Source: Actinomycetes bacterium (GTDB taxonomy: Bacteria; Actinomycetota; Actinomycetes; Actinomycetales; Cellulomonadaceae). From it: a DNA stretch of 43,367 bases. Each line of letters starts with the position of its first letter. The stretch's first letter is position 1. Made by a program: the position numbers and the translations under genes. Below the pieces are notes generated by a model. That model did not search any database. It had not been told where the DNA came from and worked only from the letters and a program-made list of their open reading frames with translations. Shown here piece by piece: positions 7,121 to 15,512 of this stretch. The stretch covers positions 1-43,367 of the forward strand of contig JAJYCD010000017.1 of the NCBI GenBank assembly GCA_021778635.1, read 5' to 3'.

Positions 7121-7945
7121 ATGCGAATCTCCCGTACCGAGAACCTGACGGGCGGCGTCGTTCTCCTGGCGCTGGTCGTCTTTACCGTGATGCCGTTCGT
7201 CTCACTGTTCTCCGTCGCGCTTGCGCCGGCGAACACGCTGCCTTCCGGGATCTCCTTCGCCGGTCACCTGCACTGGGAGAACTTCGCGACAGCTTTCCAG
7301 CTCGCACACTTCCCGACGCTGATGGTCTCGAGTGCCACCTTGGTGGTCGTCGTCGTCCCTCTGGTGGTGCTGTTCTCGACGATGGCCGCCTACTCGCTGA
7401 CCTGGCTGCGAATGCCGGCCCGTGGTTTTCTCTTCGTCGTCTTCCTGGCCGGACTGACCATCCCCACCGAGAGCCTCATCACACCCCTGTACCTGACGAT
7501 GAGTCAGCTGCACCTCACCAACACGGTCTGGAGCGTGGCGCTGCCTTTGGCCGCCCTCCAGATGCCCTTCGGGGTGTTCTGGATGCGCTCGCACTTCCTG
7601 GGCATGCCCGCCGAGCTCGAGGAAGCGGCGCAGGTGGACGGTGCGGGACCGGTCCGCACCTTCCTGCGGATCCAGGTTCCTCTCGCGCGCGCGGCGATCT
7701 CGACGATGGTGATCCTCAGCTTCCTGTGGACCTGGAACCACTTCGTCCTGACGCTGGTGATGATCGATGACCCGGCCAAGCGCACCGTTGGCGGCGCTCT
7801 GGCGGGCTTCCAAGGTGCTCATGCCACCGACGTGGTGATGCTCTGTGCGGCGGCCCTTCTCATGATGGTCCCGACCCTGCTGGTCTTCGCCGTCTTCCAG
7901 CGTCAGTTCCGCGCGGCGCTGCTTCAGGGTTCGGTCAAGGCCTGA
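7121..7945 (+). CDS. ABC transporter permease, MalG/MsmG type
   Basis: A 274-residue partner permease of the sugar importer. It has six predicted membrane spans, a first periplasmic loop beginning LAPANTLPSG, and the EAA motif EAAQVDGAGPVRTFLRI starting near residue 168. The N-terminal KxTE-like start (MRISRTENLTGG) and the C-terminal FAVFQRQF are usual for MalG relatives, which end with a helix returning to the cytoplasm. It follows the first permease after three bases and is followed 18 bases later by a hydrolase gene with its own GGAGGG ribosome binding site, which indicates that the hydrolase is cotranscribed with the transporter. Confidence 0.92.
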   Translation: MRISRTENLTGGVVLLALVVFTVMPFVSLFSVALAPANTLPSGISFAGHLHWENFATAFQLAHFPTLMVSSATLVVVVVPLVVLFSTMAAYSLTWLRMPARGFLFVVFLAGLTIPTESLITPLYLTMSQLHLTNTVWSVALPLAALQMPFGVFWMRSHFLGMPAELEEAAQVDGAGPVRTFLRIQVPLARAAISTMVILSFLWTWNHFVLTLVMIDDPAKRTVGGALAGFQGAHATDVVMLCAAALLMMVPTLLVFAVFQRQFRAALLQGSVKA

Positions 7946-7963
7946 CGGCTGGAGGGACATCTC

Positions 7964-8950
7964 ATGACGCCCGACGTGCCCCTCAGGCCACCCTACGACC
8001 CCGAGCTGGCGAGCTCGTTGATGGCTGCCGGCCCTGTCTACGTACTCAACTTTGAGAGCGAGGCGCTCGTCTCCCTGCAGGAGCAGCTGCGGGGGCATTC
8101 CGATGCTGCCCGTGCCGAGCTCGAGGCGCAGGGTCTGGTGGTCGCCGACCTGGCTGCGGCCGGTGCTGACGGCCATCTCGTGCCGCTGCATCATGTGTTC
8201 TCACCGAGCTCGGGTGCGCCTCGCCCCTGCATCGTGTACGTCCACGGCGGCGGCATGGTGCTCGGCACCCCGTGGGACTCGGCCTCTGACTTCGTCCGGT
8301 GGATCGACGACTTCGGCGTGAGCGTCGTGACCGTCGACTACCGCCTTGCCCCGCAGGTGAAGGCGCCCGTCCCCGTCGAGGACTGCTACGCCGCCCTGGT
8401 GTACGTGCACGAGAACGCGGCGGCGCTAGGTGTGGACCGAGATGCTCTCGTCGTGGCGGGGATGAGCGCCGGTGGAGGGCTCGCCGCCGCGACCGCCCTG
8501 CTCGCCCGCGATCGCAGGGGTCCACGGTTGCGTGGCCAGCTGCTGCTGGCACCCATGCTCGACCCGGACGCCGACGGCGACTCGGCGCGGCAGGTTCCGG
8601 ACAGTCCCTGGAACCGGGACGAGAACGCGAGGGCGTGGCGCCTTCTCCTGGAGGGTGTCGACCCTCGTGAGGCTTCGGCCAACGCGCCGGCGCGGGCGCA
8701 GTCGCTCGCAGGACTGCCGCCGACGCTTCTGGAGGTGGGTTCCGCCGAGATCTTCCGCTCGGAGGTCATCGACTATGCTTCCAGGATCTGGCGGGTTGGG
8801 GGAGAGGCCGAGCTGCACGTGTGGAGCGGCGGCTTCCACGGGTTCGGTTCGTACCCCCACGCGGCCGTGACGCAAGCGGCGCTCGAGGCTCGCCGCAACT
8901 GGCTCGGCCGGCTGTTCGGGTACGGACCGCGGGAGGCACGAAGTCGATGA
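7964..8950 (+). CDS. HSL-type alpha/beta hydrolase (esterase)
   Basis: The 328-residue protein belongs to the hormone-sensitive-lipase (alpha/beta hydrolase 3) family: oxyanion-hole motif HGGG at residues 94-97, the sequence DYRLAP after it, the nucleophile elbow GMSAGGG with Ser168, and a C-terminal catalytic histidine in SGGFHGF. The acidic residue is expected in VGSAEIFRSE; the usual Asp of the DxLRDE motif is not obvious and Glu may take its place. There is no signal peptide, so it acts in the cytoplasm. The gene is embedded in the sugar-import operon and its stop overlaps the regulator start (ATGA). This linkage suggests that the imported compound carries a carboxylic ester. Exact substrate unknown. 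Confidence 0.9.
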   Translation: MTPDVPLRPPYDPELASSLMAAGPVYVLNFESEALVSLQEQLRGHSDAARAELEAQGLVVADLAAAGADGHLVPLHHVFSPSSGAPRPCIVYVHGGGMVLGTPWDSASDFVRWIDDFGVSVVTVDYRLAPQVKAPVPVEDCYAALVYVHENAAALGVDRDALVVAGMSAGGGLAAATALLARDRRGPRLRGQLLLAPMLDPDADGDSARQVPDSPWNRDENARAWRLLLEGVDPREASANAPARAQSLAGLPPTLLEVGSAEIFRSEVIDYASRIWRVGGEAELHVWSGGFHGFGSYPHAAVTQAALEARRNWLGRLFGYGPREARSR

Positions 8951-10035
8951 GGGACCTGCTCGCCCGGTTGGCGCTGCACGACGAGGACGCCTCCGCCGCG
9001 CTGCGGGTCTACGACTACTTCGACGCGCTCGATGCCAGCGCGGCTGGCCCGGAGGCCTACCTTCGAGGCGCAGCCGGGCTCAGCTCGTGTGGGGCCGGCA
9101 TGCGTCTGCCCGAACGTCATCTGACGCTCCGAGTCGGGTCCGGGGGGCAGCGACTTCCGTCGGGCGACGACTTCCGACCGGCGGAAGCCTGGCCGCAGAC
9201 GGCGGTCGGCGGCGAGGGTCAAGACCGCGTCTGGGTGGAGTCGGACGATGCGAGCATGCTGCACGAGCTGATCCTCGAGCGCGTGGTGCAGGGGGTCCGG
9301 CGGTGGATGAACCGCATCGAGACGCTCGTGCCAGACCCCGCGCAGGCGTGGACCGCGCTGCTGAACGACCCGGTGCCGCCCGAGCGTCGCCACCAGCTGT
9401 TCGCGGCCTTGAAGCTCGACAGCAGCCGCAGCTACCAGGTTGTGGCGCACCTGCCGGCCGCGCCGTCCGGGGGTTTGCACGCGTACACGAACTTGTGCGG
9501 TGTCGCCGTCGGCGCCACCATCCGGCGCGCTCCGTACGACACGGAGGTCAACAGCGCCGAGAACGCGCGGGTCGGCGTGGGGCCGGAGGTTGACGTCGCG
9601 GGGCTGCTGACGTCGTGGGAGCGGGCCGCCATAGTGCTGCGGATCGCTCGACCGGGCGAGACCACGCGGTGGGACCGACTTGGGGTCCTAGGCCCGATGT
9701 TCCTGCACGTCAGCACCGAGGAGCTGCTCGCGGATCCCGTCGTGACCGCGATCAACTCCGACACCATGCCGTGGTTGGACCAGACGGTCACCGCTGTGAC
9801 ACAGACCGGATCCGTGCGCGGCGCCGCCGACCTGCTGAAGCTCCATCACTCGACCGTGCAGAAGCGGCTCGACAGGCTGCAGCAGGAGTTCAACCTCAAC
9901 TTGGCGAACCAGCGCCACGTGTATCACCTCTGGCTAGCGTTGGCTGCGTTCCGGTACGCCACCTTCGGGACCCCCGCGAACCTCGAGCGCGAGGTGAGGC
10001 TCACCCCCCGGCCGCCAGAGAGCGGTCGGGGGTGA
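8947..10035 (+). CDS. PucR/CdaR-type transcriptional regulator
   Basis: A 362-residue protein with a C-terminal helix-turn-helix of the PucR type (about residues 278-320; TQTGSVRGAADLLKLHHSTV followed by KRLDRLQQEF). The N-terminal 270 residues are a sensory part I cannot assign to a named domain; a region near residues 170-270 could correspond to the GGDEF-like CdaR domain but lacks clear signature residues. The ATG overlaps the stop of the hydrolase. A gene of this class at the end of a catabolic operon probably controls that operon and perhaps the two neighbouring transcription units. Most sugar operons in this group use LacI or ROK regulators, so this choice is unusual. Regulator class is confident, target is inferred. 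Confidence 0.82.
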   Translation: MRDLLARLALHDEDASAALRVYDYFDALDASAAGPEAYLRGAAGLSSCGAGMRLPERHLTLRVGSGGQRLPSGDDFRPAEAWPQTAVGGEGQDRVWVESDDASMLHELILERVVQGVRRWMNRIETLVPDPAQAWTALLNDPVPPERRHQLFAALKLDSSRSYQVVAHLPAAPSGGLHAYTNLCGVAVGATIRRAPYDTEVNSAENARVGVGPEVDVAGLLTSWERAAIVLRIARPGETTRWDRLGVLGPMFLHVSTEELLADPVVTAINSDTMPWLDQTVTAVTQTGSVRGAADLLKLHHSTVQKRLDRLQQEFNLNLANQRHVYHLWLALAAFRYATFGTPANLEREVRLTPRPPESGRG

Positions 10036-10049
10036 GCTGACGGCCCGGG

Positions 10050-10103
10050 CGTCATCGGGTCGCACCCGTCTCCCGGCCAGGGCCCCGACGGCGATCGATG
10101 ACG
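10050..10103. terminator. Weak bidirectional hairpin between convergent genes
   Basis: CGTCATCG (10050-10057) pairs with CGATGACG (10096-10103) around a 38-base interior that contains a smaller GGGT-CGC-ACCC hairpin. It lies between the convergent regulator and phosphorylase genes; no T-run on either side. Confidence 0.3.
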
Positions 10104-10112
10104 TGCGGTGCG

Positions 10113-11579
10113 CTACGAGGAGAACACGACGGTCGTCGGTCCGGAGCCGCGACGAGTGCAGATGCGGAACGACGTCGTCGCGAAATCGGCGCGCAGGGAT
10201 GCCTCGCTGGTGGCGTCCGTCCACGTCAGGACCAGCACACCGTCCCGTTCCTCTCCGATGGTGAGCGATCCGTTGAATGCGGGAAAGTGGTTGCGGAACC
10301 GCAGCACCTCAAGGAACTGCTGGACGGACGGCCTCTGCACGCGGGCCGCGATCTCGTCCATCGTGTAGTTGTGGCGGTTGGCCGCCCGAAGGTCGCCCAC
10401 CTCCTCGAGCATCGCGAGATCGTTTGCGCCGAAGAGGGCTCCGACGTAGTACACCTGGGGGATCCCAGGTGCGAAGAGCTGGAGAACGCGTGCGAGAAGG
10501 AAGGCTCGGTCGTCTTCGCCCAGGGCGGAGTAGAAGGACGTCATGAGCTGATAGCGCTGGGTTCCCTGCTGTCCCTTGGTGATGGTGGACGGCGGACGAG
10601 GCGAGCGGCTCCGCAGCTCCTCGGTGTTCGCTTCGACGCGATCGACCACGAGGTCGATCTCCTCGTCGTCGAGCAGGCCCACCACGTCGACGACGCCGAT
10701 GCCGTCATGCGTGTCGAGCGTCGTGAACTGCTTGCGAGGACAGATCTCCAGCCAGTTCCTGAGCCGGTCGGACCGACCGGTGAACAGCGCGTGCAGGGTC
10801 AGCATCGGCAGGGCGAAGTCGTACACCCAGTGCCCCCGTTCGGCCATCTTCATCTGGATCTGGTAGTTCTCGTGGATCTCCGGCACCATCCGCGTGCCCC
10901 GCGACCGCAGCGCACGCATGCCGATCTCGAGGATCTCCCATACCTCGGGCTCCACGAAGAAGCAGCTGGTCCCGGGGCGCTTCGAGGCGTATGCGAACGC
11001 GTCGAAGCGAACCACGGCGACCCGTTCTGCGAGGATCGCGAGATTGCGCTCGAAATAGGCCTGGGTGGCCGGCTGCCAGGGGTCTATGTCGACCTGCTCG
11101 GCAAAGAACGTGTTCCAGAGCTTGACCACGGTGCCGTCCCGGCGAGTGACCTCGAGCACCGGCCCGCCGGGCTTGCGGCGGTAGAGCGCGGCCATCTCGG
11201 CAGGCGTCGGTTCGCCGCCAGGCCAGAACTCGCCCCAGTGGATGAACATGTCCCGGTACGGAGACTCGTCTCCGAGCTCCATGTAGTCGAGGAACTCGCG
11301 GGACCTGATCGAGGCGTGGTTGATCATGAAGTCCGCCATGAGGAAGTGTTCCTGGCCGAGCTCCTCGATATCCGACCAGCTGCCGAATGCCGGGTCCACC
11401 ACGTCGTACTCGATCACCGCGAAACCGCGATCCCCCGAGGAGGGAAAGAAGGGCAAGACGTGGATCCCGCCGAAGGCTCCGGCAAGGTGCGTGCGCAGCG
11501 CCTGGGCCAAGCCGCGAAGGTCGCCGCCCAGGCTGTCCGGGTAGGTGATGAGCATGGCTCGGTTCGCGACTGGCCTCAT
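10113..11579 (-). CDS. gtfA: GH13_18 sucrose phosphorylase, GtfA type
   Basis: A 488-residue glycoside hydrolase family 13 subfamily 18 enzyme, normally splitting sucrose with phosphate into glucose 1-phosphate and fructose. The TIM barrel starts at MLITYPDSLGG. Catalytic nucleophile Asp193 is in VVRFDAFAY, the acid/base Glu234 in VPEIHENYQ and the stabilising Asp292 in LDTHDGIGVVDV. Segments FFVEPEVWEIL, YDFALPMLTLHAL, KQFTTLDTHDG and FAPGIPQVYYVGAL closely resemble streptococcal GtfA as I remember it, more than the bifidobacterial enzyme. Related subfamily members act on sucrose 6'-phosphate or glucosylglycerate, so the acceptor is not proven. ATG 11579 has GGAAGGA upstream and overlaps the MFS stop. 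No signal peptide: cytoplasmic. An internal ATG at 11555 is an alternative start. Confidence 0.87.
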   Translation of the reverse strand: MRPVANRAMLITYPDSLGGDLRGLAQALRTHLAGAFGGIHVLPFFPSSGDRGFAVIEYDVVDPAFGSWSDIEELGQEHFLMADFMINHASIRSREFLDYMELGDESPYRDMFIHWGEFWPGGEPTPAEMAALYRRKPGGPVLEVTRRDGTVVKLWNTFFAEQVDIDPWQPATQAYFERNLAILAERVAVVRFDAFAYASKRPGTSCFFVEPEVWEILEIGMRALRSRGTRMVPEIHENYQIQMKMAERGHWVYDFALPMLTLHALFTGRSDRLRNWLEICPRKQFTTLDTHDGIGVVDVVGLLDDEEIDLVVDRVEANTEELRSRSPRPPSTITKGQQGTQRYQLMTSFYSALGEDDRAFLLARVLQLFAPGIPQVYYVGALFGANDLAMLEEVGDLRAANRHNYTMDEIAARVQRPSVQQFLEVLRFRNHFPAFNGSLTIGEERDGVLVLTWTDATSEASLRADFATTSFRICTRRGSGPTTVVFSS

Positions 11580-12886
11580 GACGGGGTTCCTTCCGTGTCG
11601 TCAGTCGCCTGGACCGGTCCGGGCAACGCACGTGCGGGCTGCCGTGCTGGCGAGTCCTGTGCGTGCAGGGCTGCTGCCTCCGTCTCGACACTCATCCTCG
11701 GCCTCCACCCACGAAGGTTGCGGCCGAAGAGGATGAGGACCAGGAGGCCGAGCGCGATCGGGACGGTCAGGGTGAGGTACATCGTCGAGTACGCCTCTGG
11801 GAGCGCGGTTCCGGCGTCGACGCGGGCGGTGACGACGGACCCCGCCCCGATCGGCATGACGAGATAGGCGAGGTCGAGGCCGAGGTAGTTCGTGTTGCTC
11901 GCCACCCCTCGCCGCGCAGGTTCGACGGACATCAGGCAGAGCGTCTGGATGGCGGGCTGGCAGATCCCGTAGCCGAACGCCGAGATCGCCCCGGCGACGA
12001 GGAAGCCAGCCAGCGTCCTCGCGTGAGCGATCACCACGAAGGAGAAGGCGAACGCCACCATCCCGGGGATCACCACCACCCGGAGCCCGTGGGCGTCGCC
12101 GACCCGGCCCGCAATGGGCCGAGAGATCACGATGAACAGGGCGTAGACCGTGAAGAACAGGCCGATGCCCGTGACGTTGCGCGACTCGCCGTACAGCACG
12201 ATGAAGGAGTTCACTCCCGAGAACGCCCCACCGAGAAGCAGGACCACAGCAGCAGGGACGAGGGCCTCCAGGGCGATGAAGGACCGCCACGTGAAGCCCC
12301 GCCCGACCGTCGGTTCGGGCCGGCGCGAGGGGAAGCGCCAGGCAAGGGCAGCGGCGAGCGCGAGAAGGGCGGCCCCGCACAGAAAGGCCGGACGGTATCC
12401 GAGCTCGGCGGCGAGCCACAGACCGACCGAGGGTCCCAAGGCGGTTGCCACGGCCTGACCGAGAGAGAAGACGCCGATGCCTTGGGCCATTCGTTCCGGC
12501 GGCAGCGCATCACTCGCCATCGCCAGCGTGACCGGGGCGAGGAAGCCCATCGCGGCGCCGTGCAGCAACCTGGCGGCGATGAGCAGAGTGAGGCTGCTCG
12601 ATGCGCCGTAGGCGACGAAGGCGACGGCGATCAGGGAGACCGTGGCGGTCAGAAGGAGGTTGTGCCGGACCTTCAGGGTGGCCCATCCAACGGCGGGCCG
12701 GACGGCAAGCGAGGTGACGGCGAACACGCCGGCGACTACTCCCACCATGAGCGCCGTCGCCCCCAGTGATTCGGCCAGCTTCGGGACCATCGCGAGCGTC
12801 ATGAACTGAGCGAAGCTGATGACGAAGTTGATCCCGAAGAGAGTGCTGAACTGTGATGTCCAGATCGGCGCCCGACGTCGTTCCAT
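11576..12886 (-). CDS. MFS transporter
   Basis: A 436-residue major facilitator with twelve predicted membrane segments. The loop 2-3 region (RPAVGWATLKVRHN) and ARLLHGAAMGFLAPVTLAMA in helices 4-5 are typical of the superfamily; the second half repeats the pattern at SRPIAGRVGDAHG. I chose ATG 12886 (MERRRAPIW), immediately before the first hydrophobic helix; the in-frame extension to 13099 is Arg/Pro-rich and not protein-like. The stop overlaps the start of the sucrose phosphorylase (ATGA), so they form an operon. It could import a sugar or export a product such as a released phenolic or fatty acid; sequence does not decide. Confidence 0.85.
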   Translation of the reverse strand: MERRRAPIWTSQFSTLFGINFVISFAQFMTLAMVPKLAESLGATALMVGVVAGVFAVTSLAVRPAVGWATLKVRHNLLLTATVSLIAVAFVAYGASSSLTLLIAARLLHGAAMGFLAPVTLAMASDALPPERMAQGIGVFSLGQAVATALGPSVGLWLAAELGYRPAFLCGAALLALAAALAWRFPSRRPEPTVGRGFTWRSFIALEALVPAAVVLLLGGAFSGVNSFIVLYGESRNVTGIGLFFTVYALFIVISRPIAGRVGDAHGLRVVVIPGMVAFAFSFVVIAHARTLAGFLVAGAISAFGYGICQPAIQTLCLMSVEPARRGVASNTNYLGLDLAYLVMPIGAGSVVTARVDAGTALPEAYSTMYLTLTVPIALGLLVLILFGRNLRGWRPRMSVETEAAALHAQDSPARQPARALPGPVQATDDTEGTPS

Positions 12887-13134
12887 GGAGCCCCCCGGGC
12901 GTCGACGTGTCCGCAGCGCAGGCACGCACCACGGTGAATTCGATCCATCGTCGCGTCCGGGGTCGCGGGTACTGATCCGCCTCAGTGGCGCAATCCTCGG
13001 GCGTCGGGCCGCCAGACGGCGGCTGCGGCATGCGACCCTGGCCGGACAGGGTGGGCGTAGCTGGACGCCGCCGCCCGGGCGTGACCTGCCGGTCGTCACT
13101 CCAGCTCAGCGATGACGATGTCGAGGAGAGACTG
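12887..13134. promoter_or_regulatory. Divergent promoter region between MFS and esterase genes
   Basis: 248 bases between divergent starts must hold promoters for both the MFS-phosphorylase and the esterase units. I see no convincing -10/-35 pair or palindromic operator. GAGGAGAG at 13123-13130 is the esterase ribosome binding site. Confidence 0.4.
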
Positions 13135-13968
13135 ATGGCCCTGCTGACCATGAACGCCGAGAGTCGGTTCCTTCGGACCAACCAGGCGTTCAGCATGATC
13201 CTGCCGGACATGCCGCGGGCGCTGGAGCCCGCTGAGTTCTACCGGGAACGGCACGACCTGCCCGTGGTGTGGCTCCTGCACGGAACGTACGGGGATCACA
13301 CCGACTGGGTCCGCAAGACGAACGTCGAGCGGTACGCGGCCCGGAAGGGCGTGGCCGTGGTCATGCCGAGTGGGCTCAACAGCAACTACTCGAACTGGAG
13401 CCGGTGCATGTTGGGCTACGACATGTACGACTACGTGCTCCGTGAGCTCATGCCGATGGTCCATGAATGGTTCCCAGTCTCTGCTCGCCGGGAGGACAAC
13501 TTCATCGCGGGCCTGTCCATGGGCGGACGTGGTGCGATCAAGCTCGCCGTCAACGCTCCTGAGCGGTTCGGGGCTGCAGCGATCCTCTCCGCGTCGCCAC
13601 GCGACTTCGCCACGCTCACGCCCGAGTACCTCGCGGGAGACGATCCCGTGTCCGCCCGCTTCGCAGGCATGGTCGAGAACGCCGGAGGGATGTCCGCCTT
13701 CCTCGCTTCCGAGGAGAACGTGTGGCGGATCATGGACGAGCGCGCCGCGTCGGGGACCCTTCCTCGACTGCTCTTCGCCAGCGGTGCGGATGACGACTAT
13801 GTCATGAACGACCTGCGCCCCTTCCGCGAGCACGCGGCGACTCTCGGCCTCGACGCCGAGTTCCTCATCAGCGAGGGCTACACGCACGAGTGGGACTTCT
13901 GGGATCTCGCGATCCGCGAGGCCTTCGAGTTCTTCGGCCTGCGCGACGTCGAGTTCGACGCCGTGTGA
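13135..13968 (+). CDS. EstA/FrmB-type esterase
   Basis: A 277-residue alpha/beta hydrolase of the esterase-D family, resembling lactococcal tributyrin esterase EstA and S-formylglutathione hydrolase. Seen motifs: LLHGTYGDHTDWV at the oxyanion hole, the family-typical TNVERYAARKGVAVVMPSG, nucleophile elbow GLSMGGRG with Ser128, acid region SGADDDYVMND, and catalytic His in GYTHEWDFWD. ATG 13135 is preceded by GAGGAGAG; the longer in-frame start at 12985 gives an implausible Arg/Gly-rich extension. No signal peptide is present, so it is cytoplasmic. Family members prefer short acyl chains, and some act on acetylated or feruloylated sugars. The second hydrolase follows 68 bases downstream. Confidence 0.9.
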   Translation: MALLTMNAESRFLRTNQAFSMILPDMPRALEPAEFYRERHDLPVVWLLHGTYGDHTDWVRKTNVERYAARKGVAVVMPSGLNSNYSNWSRCMLGYDMYDYVLRELMPMVHEWFPVSARREDNFIAGLSMGGRGAIKLAVNAPERFGAAAILSASPRDFATLTPEYLAGDDPVSARFAGMVENAGGMSAFLASEENVWRIMDERAASGTLPRLLFASGADDDYVMNDLRPFREHAATLGLDAEFLISEGYTHEWDFWDLAIREAFEFFGLRDVEFDAV

Positions 13969-14036
13969 GGCGACGCTCCGCACGCCGGAGTCGACCGCCG
14001 GACCCTCCGCCGCACACAGCCCAAAAGGAGCGAACC

Positions 14037-15512
14037 ATGCCAGGAGCCGCCGTGCTGCGGCCGGGCGTCCCTGACGACGACAACCGTGACTACCTCCCGG
14101 AGTCGCTCAAGGACTCCGAGATCGTGGTGAACGAGAACGGCAACAACTCGCAGCCGTATCCACCGCTGCTGCGCGAGCACGAGGGGGTCGTCGCCGACGG
14201 GATCACGGACGCCTGGTACACCTACGTCCCTTCGAGCTACGACCCCGCGAGCCCCGTGCCACTGGTGGTCGCCCTGCACGGAGGGCTGATGACGGGGTGG
14301 GGCCAGGCCGTCTACACGTCCTGGGTGAACGTCGCGGATCGTGAGGGCTTCATCGTGCTCTTCCCGACGGCCAGCTCACGGCGACTGTGGACCGTCGAAC
14401 TCTCCGCGGCCAGCCTGCCCGCCGCGACCACCCCCAACAGCAACGGGCTCTACCTGAACCAGCCTGCGGCCGGTGCGGACGTGAATCACGACGTCCGCCT
14501 CGTGCTCGGCCTGATCGAGAAGCTCACCGCCGAGTACGAGATCGACCGGAGCCGGATCTTCCTGCAGGGGATGTCTCTCGGTGACTCCATGACTGCCTTC
14601 TTCGCCCGCAACTTCGGACACCTGCTCGCCGGTGCATCCGGGTCGGGAGGCCCCACGGACCCAGCGCTTCTCTTCGACGAGCAGGGGAATGTCGTCAACC
14701 GCGGTGGACCGCTTGCGGTCTGGCAGTCGCGGCTCGACCTCGACAACGGCCCGTCGCTCTTCTCCGACGATGCGGCCGAGGTCAACCGGCTGAACCGCGA
14801 GTACTGGTTGCGCGTCAACGGAGTGACGGAGCCGCCGGCGATTGCCGTGCGCGGAGTCGACAGCTTCGCGTTCTATCGCGGGGCGCATGCCGACGTGGTC
14901 TTTCGCGACGTCCACGGGCGCGACCACGGTCAGACGTTCGACGATGCGGAGCTGGTCTGGGACTACCTGTTCTCCGGGGTCCGACGCTCGGCGGACGGGT
15001 CCATCGAGAGGACCGGACCAGTTCTCCCACCGGTCGGAGATCTGTTCGCCATTGCGGTGGCGGAAGATCGTAAGGCCGCCTGGGTATCGGGTGACCGGGT
15101 CCGGATGCCGGTCGCGGCATTCACCTGGGAGGCAGCCAAGTACCACGGCATGGGTGGCGAGCGGGAGGTGCGTGGCAGCTACCTCTTCGTCCCACTGTCC
15201 TTCTTGGCAGCTCTCTTCCGAGGCACCCTCCAGGTGGGGGACCGCGGCGCGAGCGCCGTCCTGACCCTGGCTGACGGGCGCACCCTGCAGTTCGCGCGGG
15301 GCGTCATCGGGTGCGTCCTCGACGGGCGCGTGACGTCGATGCCTGCCGAGGCCGTCGTCCGTGAGGGCGAGTTGTGCATCTCACTGGAGTGGTTCGCCTT
15401 GAACGTCATGAGCCTCTGGTCGTCCACCCACTCCGGAGTCACCTACGTCACCGACCACTACTCCCAGCTCGGGGGCAACATGGCTCGTCTCATCAGCGAC
15501 CTGCTCTCGTAG
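14037..15512 (+). CDS. PHB-depolymerase-like hydrolase with C-terminal stalk-like domain
   Basis: This 491-residue protein has an N-terminal alpha/beta hydrolase (about residues 55-330) of the PHB-depolymerase/feruloyl-esterase class: LVVALHGG at 77-83, nucleophile elbow GMSLGDS with Ser180 and a likely catalytic histidine in HGRDHGQTFDDAE. Residues about 345-491 form a separate domain with SYLFVPLSFLAALFRG and LTLADGRTLQFARG, resembling the copper-amine-oxidase N-terminal (stalk) fold. ATG 14037 is preceded by AAAAGGAG. No signal peptide is visible, although relatives with either domain are normally secreted. It is the last gene of the island, probably cotranscribed with the EstA-type esterase. 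The third unrelated ester hydrolase in the cluster; substrate unknown. Confidence 0.8.
   Translation: MPGAAVLRPGVPDDDNRDYLPESLKDSEIVVNENGNNSQPYPPLLREHEGVVADGITDAWYTYVPSSYDPASPVPLVVALHGGLMTGWGQAVYTSWVNVADREGFIVLFPTASSRRLWTVELSAASLPAATTPNSNGLYLNQPAAGADVNHDVRLVLGLIEKLTAEYEIDRSRIFLQGMSLGDSMTAFFARNFGHLLAGASGSGGPTDPALLFDEQGNVVNRGGPLAVWQSRLDLDNGPSLFSDDAAEVNRLNREYWLRVNGVTEPPAIAVRGVDSFAFYRGAHADVVFRDVHGRDHGQTFDDAELVWDYLFSGVRRSADGSIERTGPVLPPVGDLFAIAVAEDRKAAWVSGDRVRMPVAAFTWEAAKYHGMGGEREVRGSYLFVPLSFLAALFRGTLQVGDRGASAVLTLADGRTLQFARGVIGCVLDGRVTSMPAEAVVREGELCISLEWFALNVMSLWSSTHSGVTYVTDHYSQLGGNMARLISDLLS

Noticed and set aside
10098-11867. Long plus-strand frame opposite the sucrose phosphorylase
   Set aside because: A shadow of the GH13_18 gene, whose catalytic motifs are on the minus strand.
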